33,741 bases of DNA, taken from positions 1 to 33,741 of the IMG/VR virus record IMGVR_UViG_3300035703_000279. One strand, 5' to 3'. The stretch is from a virus. The notes under the pieces were generated by a model that saw nothing but the letters and a program-made list of their open reading frames with translations, made no database searches and was not told the DNA's origin. Every line of letters begins with the position of its first letter. Positions within the stretch are counted from its first letter, which is position 1. Position numbers and translations under genes: made by a program. Below, piece after piece: positions 22,531-29,286 of the stretch.

Positions 22531-23780
22531 CACATCACCCTCCATCCAGCAGCACCCGATCCGTTGTCGGTGCTGTCGTAAACCAGATCGGCCCAGGCAT
22601 TGACTGCCAACGCTTTGTCAGCGGCACTCGACACAAACATTCTGTTAGCTGCCGTGCTGCTGGCGCTGTTGTGTATCAGCGTCACCGTTGCCGTGCCCAC
22701 AGACACGAGCCTGATCATTCGCCCATCAACATGAGCTGAACTTGTTGGTGGAGCAATGCCGGTGATGTCGCTAGCTGTCGTGCAGTTCAGCCGCTGAAAT
22801 CCGGAGCCGGTAAGGACGTAGTCATTCTGATTTGCTACAATTGCTGTCGGTGTCGAGGATGCGAACACCAGCGATCCTTCAGTCCGGATGTATCGAGTCG
22901 CGTAAAAATGCTGCTGCACCGTTGACGAGTTGCCGACGACGACTGTATTGGCACCCTCGCCAATGGCTTGATAACCAATAACAATACTGTTGGAGTCGGA
23001 GTTGTTAAACGCTCTTGCCTGATATCCGATGTAAATTGAGTTGTTTAGAGTTGTTGCAAGGGTTGTTCCATCCGCAATAAACCGCACACATTGCCAGCCA
23101 ATAACAATATTATTGGATCCAGTTGATATTCCTTCGCCAGCGGCTGAGCCAAGAAATACGTTATAACTGCCGGTAGTTATACCGCCTCCGCAACCATATC
23201 CTAATGCTGTATTATATTGACCTGATGTGCATTGACCCAAAGTTGATGCACCCACAGCAGTATTAAAACTGCTTGTTGTTATTCCAGCCAAAGCAATAAA
23301 TCCAATGCCGACATTGTTTCCGCCCGTTGATACATTGCGAAGGGCATAGATGCCAGCGGCAAAATTACGTCCACCCGTAGTTAAATTTTCAAGACACAAA
23401 TTACCAATAGCAGTATTTTCACTACCGCTTGTGACTTTCGTCATGACGGATGCGCCAACTGCGGTATTAGTGGATACCCCATTATTGCCACGTCCCACTG
23501 TCAGCGTATCAATCACAACCTTGCCCGGCCCGCCCGTGGTAGCCTGCGCTCCTGGTGTAATCGTGATGCTACCACCAGCACCGCTTGTCACCCCATCAGC
23601 AGCTTTAATCGTGATGCTTGCCCCAGCCCCAGCCGATGCGCTATTAGGCTGGCTCAGCCCCTCAGCGACGACGGCAGCAACTGTAGCCCTGCCGCTGGGC
23701 CCACCCGATGGCGTGACGGGTAGCAGGTCAGTATCTGCTACCACGCGTGCATCTAGTTCATCAATTCTTTTGCTTGCCAT
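22530..23780 (-). CDS. Tail fibre with trimeric-adhesin-like head repeats
   Basis: A 416-residue protein. The start MASKRIDELDARVVADTDLLPVTPSGG...ATVAAVV is the virion-attachment type seen in many phage fibres. Residues about 105-275 are repeated NTAVGAxxMxxxTSGSxNTAIG-like units of the trimeric autotransporter head type (left-handed beta-roll). The C-terminal part (290-416) is a small beta domain. The repeat-coding DNA (about 22850-23480) is AT-rich relative to the flanks, suggesting exchange. It probably determines host binding. It lies upstream of packaging genes, away from the tail operon. Confidence 0.85.
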   Translation of the reverse strand: MASKRIDELDARVVADTDLLPVTPSGGPSGRATVAAVVAEGLSQPNSASAGAGASITIKAADGVTSGAGGSITITPGAQATTGGPGKVVIDTLTVGRGNNGVSTNTAVGASVMTKVTSGSENTAIGNLCLENLTTGGRNFAAGIYALRNVSTGGNNVGIGFIALAGITTSSFNTAVGASTLGQCTSGQYNTALGYGCGGGITTGSYNVFLGSAAGEGISTGSNNIVIGWQCVRFIADGTTLATTLNNSIYIGYQARAFNNSDSNSIVIGYQAIGEGANTVVVGNSSTVQQHFYATRYIRTEGSLVFASSTPTAIVANQNDYVLTGSGFQRLNCTTASDITGIAPPTSSAHVDGRMIRLVSVGTATVTLIHNSASSTAANRMFVSSAADKALAVNAWADLVYDSTDNGSGAAGWRVM

Positions 23781-23792
23781 TTACTTACTCCG

Positions 23793-23936
23793 TCACTGCC
23801 AGATTATGTAATCTGTCGCTGTGCTAAATATCAGAAAGTCGGTGGCCGATTGCCAGACGATCCCGTCGGTGGGTCCATCTCCTGATACCGGCGTTCTCAG
23901 CGTCGACGATACGACGCTGATCGATATCGATATCAC
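23793..23936 (-). CDS. 47-residue structural-block small protein
   Basis: Start GTG 23936 overlaps the previous stop (GTGA). The product is beta-prone and ends SATDFLIFSTATDYIIWQ, with a duplicated S/T-A-T-D-x-(L)-I motif. It sits between a hypothetical structural gene and the fibre. The longer frame upstream is antisense-like. Function is unknown. Confidence 0.55.
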   Translation of the reverse strand: MISISISVVSSTLRTPVSGDGPTDGIVWQSATDFLIFSTATDYIIWQ

Positions 23937-24244
23937 AGGACACCGGCGGCAGTGGCCAAACGTGTGAGCGTCGAGACAAGTGCGGACATCGAGGTTGCCA
24001 CGTTGGCATCGGTGTATGCCAGCACCCACACATCAGGGATGTGATAGTTACGGCGCTGATCACCAAGCACCCAACCGCTCGGGTTAGTCACGTCGCGTCG
24101 TGCCGAGCGGAACCATGCTTCGGCTGTCAGCGGTTGATCGATGCCGTTGCCGGAAAACACAAGCGACTCGACAACCCATAGCGGATAGGTCTGCGCTGGT
24201 ACTGCTGGTGTGACGATCGGAGTTGATGCTGGGATATCTGCCAT
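23933..24244 (-). CDS. Hypothetical structural-block protein
   Basis: A 103-residue protein beginning MADIPASTPIVTPAVPAQTYPLWVVESLVFSG, with beta-strands, an acidic central patch and a helical end. It is placed between the spike-base protein and the fibre, so it is likely a virion component. I do not recognise the family. Confidence 0.55.
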   Translation of the reverse strand: MADIPASTPIVTPAVPAQTYPLWVVESLVFSGNGIDQPLTAEAWFRSARRDVTNPSGWVLGDQRRNYHIPDVWVLAYTDANVATSMSALVSTLTRLATAAGVL

Positions 24245-24255
24245 GGTTGGTCTCC

Positions 24256-24525
24256 TTAGTAGAGGTTAATGATGTTTGTTGCGCTCGTTCCTGTGGACAG
24301 TACACGGCTCACCCTGATGGGCAGCACAGCGCCTGCGACCACGGTGTATGCGACATTGCTGCCACCACCTGCGGGAGTAACAGTGAGTGTGCCAGCGCCA
24401 CCGACATAGATGGCTCGGGACACGTAGTCCAGATCCGTGCTGTCTGATGGTGTGACGAGGACTTGGTTATCGGCTGGCCCTGTCAGTCCCTCGGCCATTC
24501 CGCTCTGCTGATCGATCGCTGGCAT
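24256..24525 (-). CDS. Spike base protein (RCAP_Rcc01079-like)
   Basis: An 89-residue protein. SRAIYVGGAGTLTVTPAGG, AYTVVAGAVLPIRVSRVLSTGTSATNIINLY is the compact beta motif of the spike base protein family first noted in RcGTA-like particles. Members form the base of capsid or head spikes. It is located at the head of the receptor-binding block, consistent with a virion decoration. Confidence 0.78.
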   Translation of the reverse strand: MPAIDQQSGMAEGLTGPADNQVLVTPSDSTDLDYVSRAIYVGGAGTLTVTPAGGGSNVAYTVVAGAVLPIRVSRVLSTGTSATNIINLY

Positions 24526-24526
24526 A

Positions 24527-24802
24527 TCACATGTCCTCCGTTATTGTTTTGCGGCTGTGGCAGCTATGGCACAGCGACTGCAGATTCTCTTCTGAATTCG
24601 TGCCACCCTTGCGCAGCGGCACAATGTGATCCACCTGGCTGGCCGCCTCACCGCATCGCCTGCACAGCGGCTCGCCCCGCAGGACCATCAGGCGCAACCG
24701 TTGCCAAGTTGCGTCGTAGCCTCGCTCATTGCTGCTGGGCCTCACCTCCTGCTTCGGCAGAGGCGGACGTGGCAGTCGGTGCATCGGGAGTCTGTCAGCC
24801 AT
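24527..24802 (-). CDS. HNH endonuclease
   Basis: A 91-residue protein with LCRRCGEAASQVDHIVPLRKGGTNSEENLQSLCHSCHSRKT, a textbook HNH fold: CxxC, DHIVPL, N, and CxxCH. Small HNH proteins near cos-type packaging genes nick DNA together with terminase in HK97-like phages. It lies several genes upstream of terS. ATG 24802 is preferred over an upstream GTG. Confidence 0.88.
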   Translation of the reverse strand: MADRLPMHRLPRPPLPKQEVRPSSNERGYDATWQRLRLMVLRGEPLCRRCGEAASQVDHIVPLRKGGTNSEENLQSLCHSCHSRKTITEDM

Positions 24803-24815
24803 AACACGCACACTA

Positions 24816-25214
24816 TCAATCAGCAGTCCCGAACAGAGTCTGCTGATGGTCCACGCCGTTGGTGTCGAGTGGATGGAACAGTCCGCACCCTGCCGCAGCT
24901 CGCCTCACCATGGCCGCTAACTTCGCCTTTGAGCGTGGAACACCAGCGCTCTGCTTGTGTGGTCGCAGTGGCTCACGGTATGCCTCTGGCAGCACGTGAG
25001 CACAGGCCGACGCCCATTGACGGGTCGTCAGTCCACCGAGCCTTGCGGGCAGATCCTCGAGCCAGTCCTCGACCACAGAGACAGGTATCTGCCGATCTCC
25101 CGGCCAGTCGTCGACCAGTGGCTCCAGCGCATCGGGAGGGACACCCAGTATCAGCGACAGATCGAGTACACGATCCTCGATGATGTGCTCAGCGACGCAG
25201 GTATCATCCACCAT
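24816..25214 (-). CDS. Hypothetical protein
   Basis: A 132-residue protein with an acidic first half (DWPGDRQIPVSVVEDWLEDLPARLG) and a helical basic second half (RSKAKLAAMVRRAAAG). No motif is recognised. It overlaps the RusA-like gene end by 11 nt and is coupled in the early operon before the HNH gene. Confidence 0.6.
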   Translation of the reverse strand: MVDDTCVAEHIIEDRVLDLSLILGVPPDALEPLVDDWPGDRQIPVSVVEDWLEDLPARLGGLTTRQWASACAHVLPEAYREPLRPHKQSAGVPRSKAKLAAMVRRAAAGCGLFHPLDTNGVDHQQTLFGTAD

Positions 25215-25581
25215 TCAGCACCTCGTATGTCACGACCACCTGAGCAGGCCCGCCGTTGCCGGCGACCATCCGCACGCACACACTTGGTACATGCTCCCAG
25301 TCGTCATCGATCAGCAGTCCAGACCTCACCGACCAGTCGAGGATCGGCTTGGCCACGTTGTCGAGGTCCCTGCCCTTTCTCCATCCCTTGCCAGGCATGA
25401 CGGAGATCACGATATTAACTCGATCACCGATAAGAGCGGACCGAACACCAGCGACTCGTGCCGTCATATCCGCCAGTGTGATCCATCGCGTGTAAGTTGC
25501 CGACTTATGCACTCGCCCACGGTTGCTGCGCCAGATGCCGTTCACGCTTGGCGGTATCGGCAGGATGATCGTTAGCCCAAT
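25204..25581 (-). CDS. rusA: RusA-like Holliday junction resolvase
   Basis: About 125 residues. LTIILPIPPSVNGIWR opens the fold, and the acidic catalytic cluster is in GRDLDNVAKPILDWSVRSGLLIDDDWEHV, the hallmark of RusA. It resolves recombination intermediates for packaging. No ATG, GTG or TTG sits at the natural start: ATT 25579-25581 is the only near-start codon, and the open frame reads 170 nt further into the clamp gene. The start is thus unsure and could be ATT, an upstream in-frame start, or frameshifting from the clamp. Confidence 0.85.
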   Translation of the reverse strand: MGLTIILPIPPSVNGIWRSNRGRVHKSATYTRWITLADMTARVAGVRSALIGDRVNIVISVMPGKGWRKGRDLDNVAKPILDWSVRSGLLIDDDWEHVPSVCVRMVAGNGGPAQVVVTYEVLNGG

Positions 25582-26693
25582 GGCATCAGGAGCTGCGTCA
25601 GGTTGTCCGACTTCAGGATCATCTGGCCGCTCTCGGTCAGGAACGCCGTGACCTCCTGTGTCTTGATCGCCTTCAGCGCGTCCAGCAGGTACTTCGGGTT
25701 GAAGTTGCTCTTGGACTCGACGGACACGTCGCATGGGATCACCACCTGACATTTACCGCTCTGAGATTGCGCCGATAGGTGCAGCCCCGTCTGTCGGTAA
25801 TCCACGGTCATCCGACTCGTCTCGTGATCCACCATGAACTCCACCTGCCGGATGGCATGGGAGAGAGCCGACAGATCATGCACGTATGGTGCTCCGATTT
25901 TGGATTCCTTCGGCATGACGGCGTGGTAGTCGGGGAACTTGCCATTGAGCTGGACGAAGACCAGCTCGGCCATGCTCTGTCCATCGATGCTCCAATACGC
26001 CACGACTTCGTTGGCGCGCACATAAAGCGCTAGCTGGGCACCCTCGAATCGCGGATGCAGGAACGGCAAAACATTCCGAGGGATCAGCGCTGATCGGACC
26101 TTGGCAGTACCGGATGCCTCACATGTGCCAACGGCGAGCCTGCGCCCATCGGTGCTAGCAGCGACTGCCTGCTTCTTGGTGTAGGAGACCTCAATGCCAC
26201 ACAGAGCGATCCGTGCCGACTCCACGCAGACTGCATGCTCGACGCTGCCGAGAAGCGCCTCAAAGTCCATCGAGTCGGCGAACACTATGTGATCCAGCGA
26301 GGTAGGCTCCAAGCCCTGCAGGATCGGGATCACAGCATCATCACGCTTTGATAGCTGCCACTCGCTGCCACCGGCCAAGACATCGATCTGCTCGGGATAA
26401 TCGATGTCGATATCAAGGTAGTCCTGCTGAACAAGTCCGACGATCTGGTCAAGCTTGCCCAGGTGAACATCGGCTGTGGTGCATTCTTGGTTTCCGGACT
26501 TTGACGCTCTAATGTAGACCGTCATGGATATCGAAGATGTCGGGTCGGTAACGGTCAGGCTAATCCGTTGGCCGAGGCTTGCGTCTGCCTGGATGCGGAC
26601 GCTTACGGGTTCGCCCTTGGCTGTCTTTTGACCTATCGGCTTTAGGCGCTTCAGGCCTTGGCGTAGTTCTCGGGTTAACAGTGTCAGGATCAT
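25572..26693 (-). CDS. dnaN: DNA polymerase III beta sliding clamp homologue
   Basis: A 373-residue protein with three-domain clamp features: MILTLLTRELRQGLKRL at the start, VSYTKKQAVAASTDGRRLAVG in the middle domain, NGKFPDYHAVMPKES, and the end NPKYLLDALKAIKTQEV...LKSDNLTQLLMPLG, the counterpart of DnaN's ...YLVMPMR. TTGGAG precedes the ATG. No phage polymerase is present, so it probably docks host Pol III, resolvase or other clamp-binding partners onto phage DNA. The preceding ORF overlaps its first 134 nt. Confidence 0.85.
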   Translation of the reverse strand: MILTLLTRELRQGLKRLKPIGQKTAKGEPVSVRIQADASLGQRISLTVTDPTSSISMTVYIRASKSGNQECTTADVHLGKLDQIVGLVQQDYLDIDIDYPEQIDVLAGGSEWQLSKRDDAVIPILQGLEPTSLDHIVFADSMDFEALLGSVEHAVCVESARIALCGIEVSYTKKQAVAASTDGRRLAVGTCEASGTAKVRSALIPRNVLPFLHPRFEGAQLALYVRANEVVAYWSIDGQSMAELVFVQLNGKFPDYHAVMPKESKIGAPYVHDLSALSHAIRQVEFMVDHETSRMTVDYRQTGLHLSAQSQSGKCQVVIPCDVSVESKSNFNPKYLLDALKAIKTQEVTAFLTESGQMILKSDNLTQLLMPLG

Positions 26694-26874
26694 CCGATAC
26701 TCCAAGTAACCAGCAGTCTCGGAGCTTGTCTCTCAGCTCATCGATGTACTGCATCAGAACCCCGACCGCGCACCCCGCGTGATCGAGCTCGCATCCATCC
26801 CAGTGAGTCGACTGCAGGCCTTTGTGCAGATGCGCGGCCTCAATCGCATTAAGTCGCTCATTGGAGATGGTCAT
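26560..26874 (-). CDS. Hypothetical protein overlapping the clamp gene
   Basis: The ORF has 104 residues from ATG 26874 (ATGA overlap). The first 60 residues are plausible (MTISNERLNAIEAAHLHKGL..., CAVGVLMQYIDELRDKLRDCW). After the clamp start it becomes a Pro/Arg/Lys-rich tail that may be unstructured. It shares 134 nt with the clamp in another frame. A coiled helix pair is likely; function is unknown. Confidence 0.5.
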   Translation of the reverse strand: MTISNERLNAIEAAHLHKGLQSTHWDGCELDHAGCAVGVLMQYIDELRDKLRDCWLLGVSDDPDTVNPRTTPRPEAPKADRSKDSQGRTRKRPHPGRRKPRPTD

Positions 26875-27080
26875 TTGGTGCCTTTCGGCTGGATCCACCT
26901 ATCGACGCCATTAGCGCCTTCGCCACATAGGATTGACGCGCGTTCAAGATACTTCTTGGCTGTCCGTGCCCGTGGAGGCGTTGCGGCCATAGCGGCAGCC
27001 GCTTTGCTTACCAGCGTCACCGCCTCGCCCAGCTTCTCTGCCCACTCCTCGAACCACGTCTCGAATGTTGTCGCGGTCAT
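26871..27080 (-). CDS. Hypothetical 69-residue protein
   Basis: MTATTFETWFEEWAEKLGEA starts 6 nt after GGAGG. The protein is helical and acidic-to-neutral with an Ala run, ending in DRWIQPKGTK. It overlaps the DUF3310 frame for 137 nt. The strong ribosome-binding site supports translation. Function is unknown. Confidence 0.55.
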   Translation of the reverse strand: MTATTFETWFEEWAEKLGEAVTLVSKAAAAMAATPPRARTAKKYLERASILCGEGANGVDRWIQPKGTK

Positions 27081-27297
27081 GGTTCGCCTCCAAGCTGTCC
27101 AGTAGCTCGATGCACCGCTGCGCCTTGGCCAGATCCGTTCTTTTGTTCTTTCCAAGGTATCTCCACAGGTACTTGATCGCGCATCCGCGCCAGTAGCCTC
27201 GCATCTGCTCCGGCCCGAGCATAGCGAGCTGCGCCCGCATGCAGTCGACATCGCTGCCATCGGAGCTCGCATAATGTGGCGGATCGACCTCAGACAT
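26944..27297 (-). CDS. DUF3310 protein (T7 gp1.7-related)
   Basis: The ORF has 117 codons from ATG 27297. The DUF3310 signature is clear: VDPPHYAS (2-12), AIKYLWRYLGKNKRTDLAKAQRCIELLDSLE (40-72). T7 gp1.7 of this family is a nucleotide kinase, but many relatives are uncharacterised. After residue 75 the frame runs through the next gene and looks low-complexity, so the functional protein is the first ~75 residues. The start overlaps the previous stop by 8 nt. Confidence 0.75.
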   Translation of the reverse strand: MSEVDPPHYASSDGSDVDCMRAQLAMLGPEQMRGYWRGCAIKYLWRYLGKNKRTDLAKAQRCIELLDSLEANHDRDNIRDVVRGVGREAGRGGDAGKQSGCRYGRNASTGTDSQEVS

Positions 27298-27436
27298 CGT
27301 CTCGCTCCATCTCTGCGTCGCCGTTGCTCTCACGCCAGCACGTGCGGCACATGCCGTCAGCGATCACTACTTTTACGGCTCCGCAATTGGCGCATGAGTC
27401 CTTATGGTCACTCCACGGATCAGTTGGCAGGTCCAT
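27290..27436 (-). CDS. 48-residue zinc-ribbon protein
   Basis: The ORF from ATG 27436 has two CxxC pairs (SCANCGAVKVVIADGMCRTCW) forming a zinc ribbon, followed by an acidic end. GGGAG lies 8 nt upstream. It overlaps the preceding gene by 17 nt. Small zinc ribbons of early phage operons often modify host transcription or replication; no specific target can be named. Confidence 0.6.
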   Translation of the reverse strand: MDLPTDPWSDHKDSCANCGAVKVVIADGMCRTCWRESNGDAEMERDDV

Positions 27437-27632
27437 CCAGATGCTCCCAGAGTTCAATGTCGTGCCGGTAAGGCTTGTACAGGTGATGACGGTCTTCCTC
27501 TTTATGTGCCGCAATGGCTGCCTTGAGCCTCTTGATCTCGTGCTGCGCATAGGCCAGATTGGTCTGGCAGACTTGGAGACAGGTGTCGAGCAGTGTCTCG
27601 CGTGTGATGTCAGTCGATCCAGATCCGTCCAT
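27420..27632 (-). CDS. Hypothetical helical protein
   Basis: A 70-residue protein, ETLLDTCLQVCQTNLAYAQH followed by EIKRLKAAIAAHKEEDRHHL, a single long helix or coiled coil. It overlaps the sigma-like gene end by 23 nt. Family unknown. Confidence 0.5.
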   Translation of the reverse strand: MDGSGSTDITRETLLDTCLQVCQTNLAYAQHEIKRLKAAIAAHKEEDRHHLYKPYRHDIELWEHLDGPAN

Positions 27633-28152
27633 CACGCATGCCCTCCCGCCAGTCCATCACGCACTTGCGCCATCGCTCATTTATTGATTGCCTGCTGACA
27701 CCCAGATCCCGAGAGACGCTCGCCATTGATTTGTCGGACAGCATGGCATCGATTATTGGTTGAACGCCACGTCTGGCCTTCGACCGCAGTAACCTGACTC
27801 GCTCCTCGGCATCGATCTTCTCGTCCAATCTGTCGGACTCGTCTCGAGCTAAGAGCTGAATGATCTCGCTGCCATCCTCCCGCAGAGATCCGGAAATGCT
27901 CTGTCCGCTAATGTGCCTGCGCGTCTTCAGGCGTCGACTCATACGTGTCAAGCAAGACCAGACCATGAGGTAGACGTATGTCGTCCAGCAAGACCGGGAC
28001 GGATCGAAGTACTCGAGGTGCTCGAGCAGGTACAGCATGCACTCCTGCTCCCAGTCGTCCTTGTCCATTTTGGACGGCTTGTATACCTGACAAGCTTTGT
28101 AGACGAGCCGGATATTCTCGGTGAATAATTGCAGCAGTTCACTTCGGGACAT
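27610..28152 (-). CDS. Sigma-70-family-like transcription factor
   Basis: A 180-residue protein. Region 2-like helices: KMDKDDWEQECMLYLLEHLEYFDPSRSCWTTYVYLMVWSCLTRMSRRLK (about 28-78), matching the D..QE..L.L......YD.....F..Y....I motif of small sigma factors. Region 4-like HTH: IIDAMLSDKSMASVSRDLGVSRQSINERWRKCV (about 132-165). It could direct host RNA polymerase to late or middle phage promoters. The ATG 28152 lies inside the preceding gene's Asp-rich 3' end, so translation is coupled. Confidence 0.72.
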   Translation of the reverse strand: MSRSELLQLFTENIRLVYKACQVYKPSKMDKDDWEQECMLYLLEHLEYFDPSRSCWTTYVYLMVWSCLTRMSRRLKTRRHISGQSISGSLREDGSEIIQLLARDESDRLDEKIDAEERVRLLRSKARRGVQPIIDAMLSDKSMASVSRDLGVSRQSINERWRKCVMDWREGMRDGRIWID

Positions 28153-28399
28153 TGCCGTCATCGTCGTCATTGTCATCGTCGTCGTCATCATCACTCTCTA
28201 TGTCGTCCGACGTGTGCCGGAGCCCCTCGGCGATCGTCTGCAGCACATAACCGAGGGTGTCTGCCTCGGCGATCTCCAAAGTGCCCGCAAGCACAGTGTG
28301 ACTGTCGCGCATGCAGACCAGACTGACCGTCCGCTCCGCGTCGTTGTGCGATACCTCGATGTCCAGCCCATTGTTCTCGACGCTGATCGTTACCTTCAT
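28139..28399 (-). CDS. Small protein with Asp-rich tail
   Basis: An 86-residue protein from ATG 28399. The first 70 residues are a small alpha/beta fold (MKVTISVENNGLDIEVSHND...). The last 20 contain an almost uninterrupted Asp run (DDIESDDDDDDDNDDDD) encoded by GAT/GAC repeats (about 28156-28195). Acidic tails can mimic DNA or bind basic host proteins. The GGAGG about 10 nt upstream is adequate. Function is unknown. Confidence 0.6.
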   Translation of the reverse strand: MKVTISVENNGLDIEVSHNDAERTVSLVCMRDSHTVLAGTLEIAEADTLGYVLQTIAEGLRHTSDDIESDDDDDDDNDDDDGNVPK

Positions 28400-28435
28400 C
28401 GGAGACCTACCTCCAGAGGACATGCGATGACGCTA

Positions 28436-28645
28436 TCATTCAGCCGGCACGATCGGACCGTCGAGGATGTCTCGAGCCCAGTCCTGCAGCATGTCCCTGC
28501 CCAGGCATCGCATGGAGCAGTTTTCCCTGATCACCTTGCGAGTGTCGACCAACTCCTTGAGCAGCCAGACCGATTGAAGATCGGTCAGCGCCAGACCACC
28601 CTCGAACTGGTCGATAATTGTTTGGATCGCTTCTGTCTTAGTCAT
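28436..28645 (-). CDS. Hypothetical protein
   Basis: A 69-residue helical protein (MTKTEAIQTIIDQFEGGLAL...WLLKELVDTRKVIRENC), coupled to the preceding gene by ATGA. No family recognised. Confidence 0.55.
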   Translation of the reverse strand: MTKTEAIQTIIDQFEGGLALTDLQSVWLLKELVDTRKVIRENCSMRCLGRDMLQDWARDILDGPIVPAE

Positions 28646-29286
28646 ATCTCACCTTCCACTTTGCCAGCCACCTTCGATGCCAATAGTTTCATCAGTTTAC
28701 TCTTTGCCTCTCTCATGTCCGTCGAGTCCGGATACTGAGCCTGCGGATCAGTAGTCGTCGCATGATCGGCATGTGTGCGCGTCCGCTTGTACTGCTCGAA
28801 CGCGGCCTTCTGCTCCATCCACCTCGGATTAGCCCGCTCGTATGCGGTCATCGAGACCGACGTGCCACCAGACCTCGAGCGACCCACGTTGCACTTGTCG
28901 CAGTGCGCCGCCTGTGTGTACTTGATCTCGCCCATGCACGCCGTCCAGTACATACCATTCCTGATGTATCGCAGATGTGGTAGGTCGGTCACCGTGCCGC
29001 TGTCGCCGCAGTACGGGCAGGGTGTGTGGTTGGCGCAGTCGTGGGCTCGCCTGTCGATGCGCTCGACGCACAACCGACGCAGCTCCTGATTGAACGCCGA
29101 CCGGACATCCTCGGCGAACGATGGCACCGACTCTCGGGACAGGATCGCCATGCCGGCGGCCAGCAGCTCCGCAGCCTCGCGGCCCTCCATGTCCCACTGC
29201 TCATCCCACGCCTGCCACGTCGGCAGCGACCTCGCTCCAGACATCAGGCCCATGGTGCGCAACCTCTCGAACCACGGCTCATCCAT
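28642..29286 (-). CDS. Zinc-finger protein following the replication gene
   Basis: A 214-residue protein. An N-terminal helical part (WQAWDEQWDMEGREAAELLAA...) precedes a DnaJ-like zinc site (CPYCGDSGTVTDLPHLRYI...CMGEIKYTQAAHCDKCNVG, about residues 90-137) and a helical C-terminal part. It overlaps the replication gene stop by 8 nt. Position right after an initiator-type gene suggests a helicase-loading or primosomal partner, but no AAA+ motif is present. Confidence 0.6.
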   Translation of the reverse strand: MDEPWFERLRTMGLMSGARSLPTWQAWDEQWDMEGREAAELLAAGMAILSRESVPSFAEDVRSAFNQELRRLCVERIDRRAHDCANHTPCPYCGDSGTVTDLPHLRYIRNGMYWTACMGEIKYTQAAHCDKCNVGRSRSGGTSVSMTAYERANPRWMEQKAAFEQYKRTRTHADHATTTDPQAQYPDSTDMREAKSKLMKLLASKVAGKVEGEI

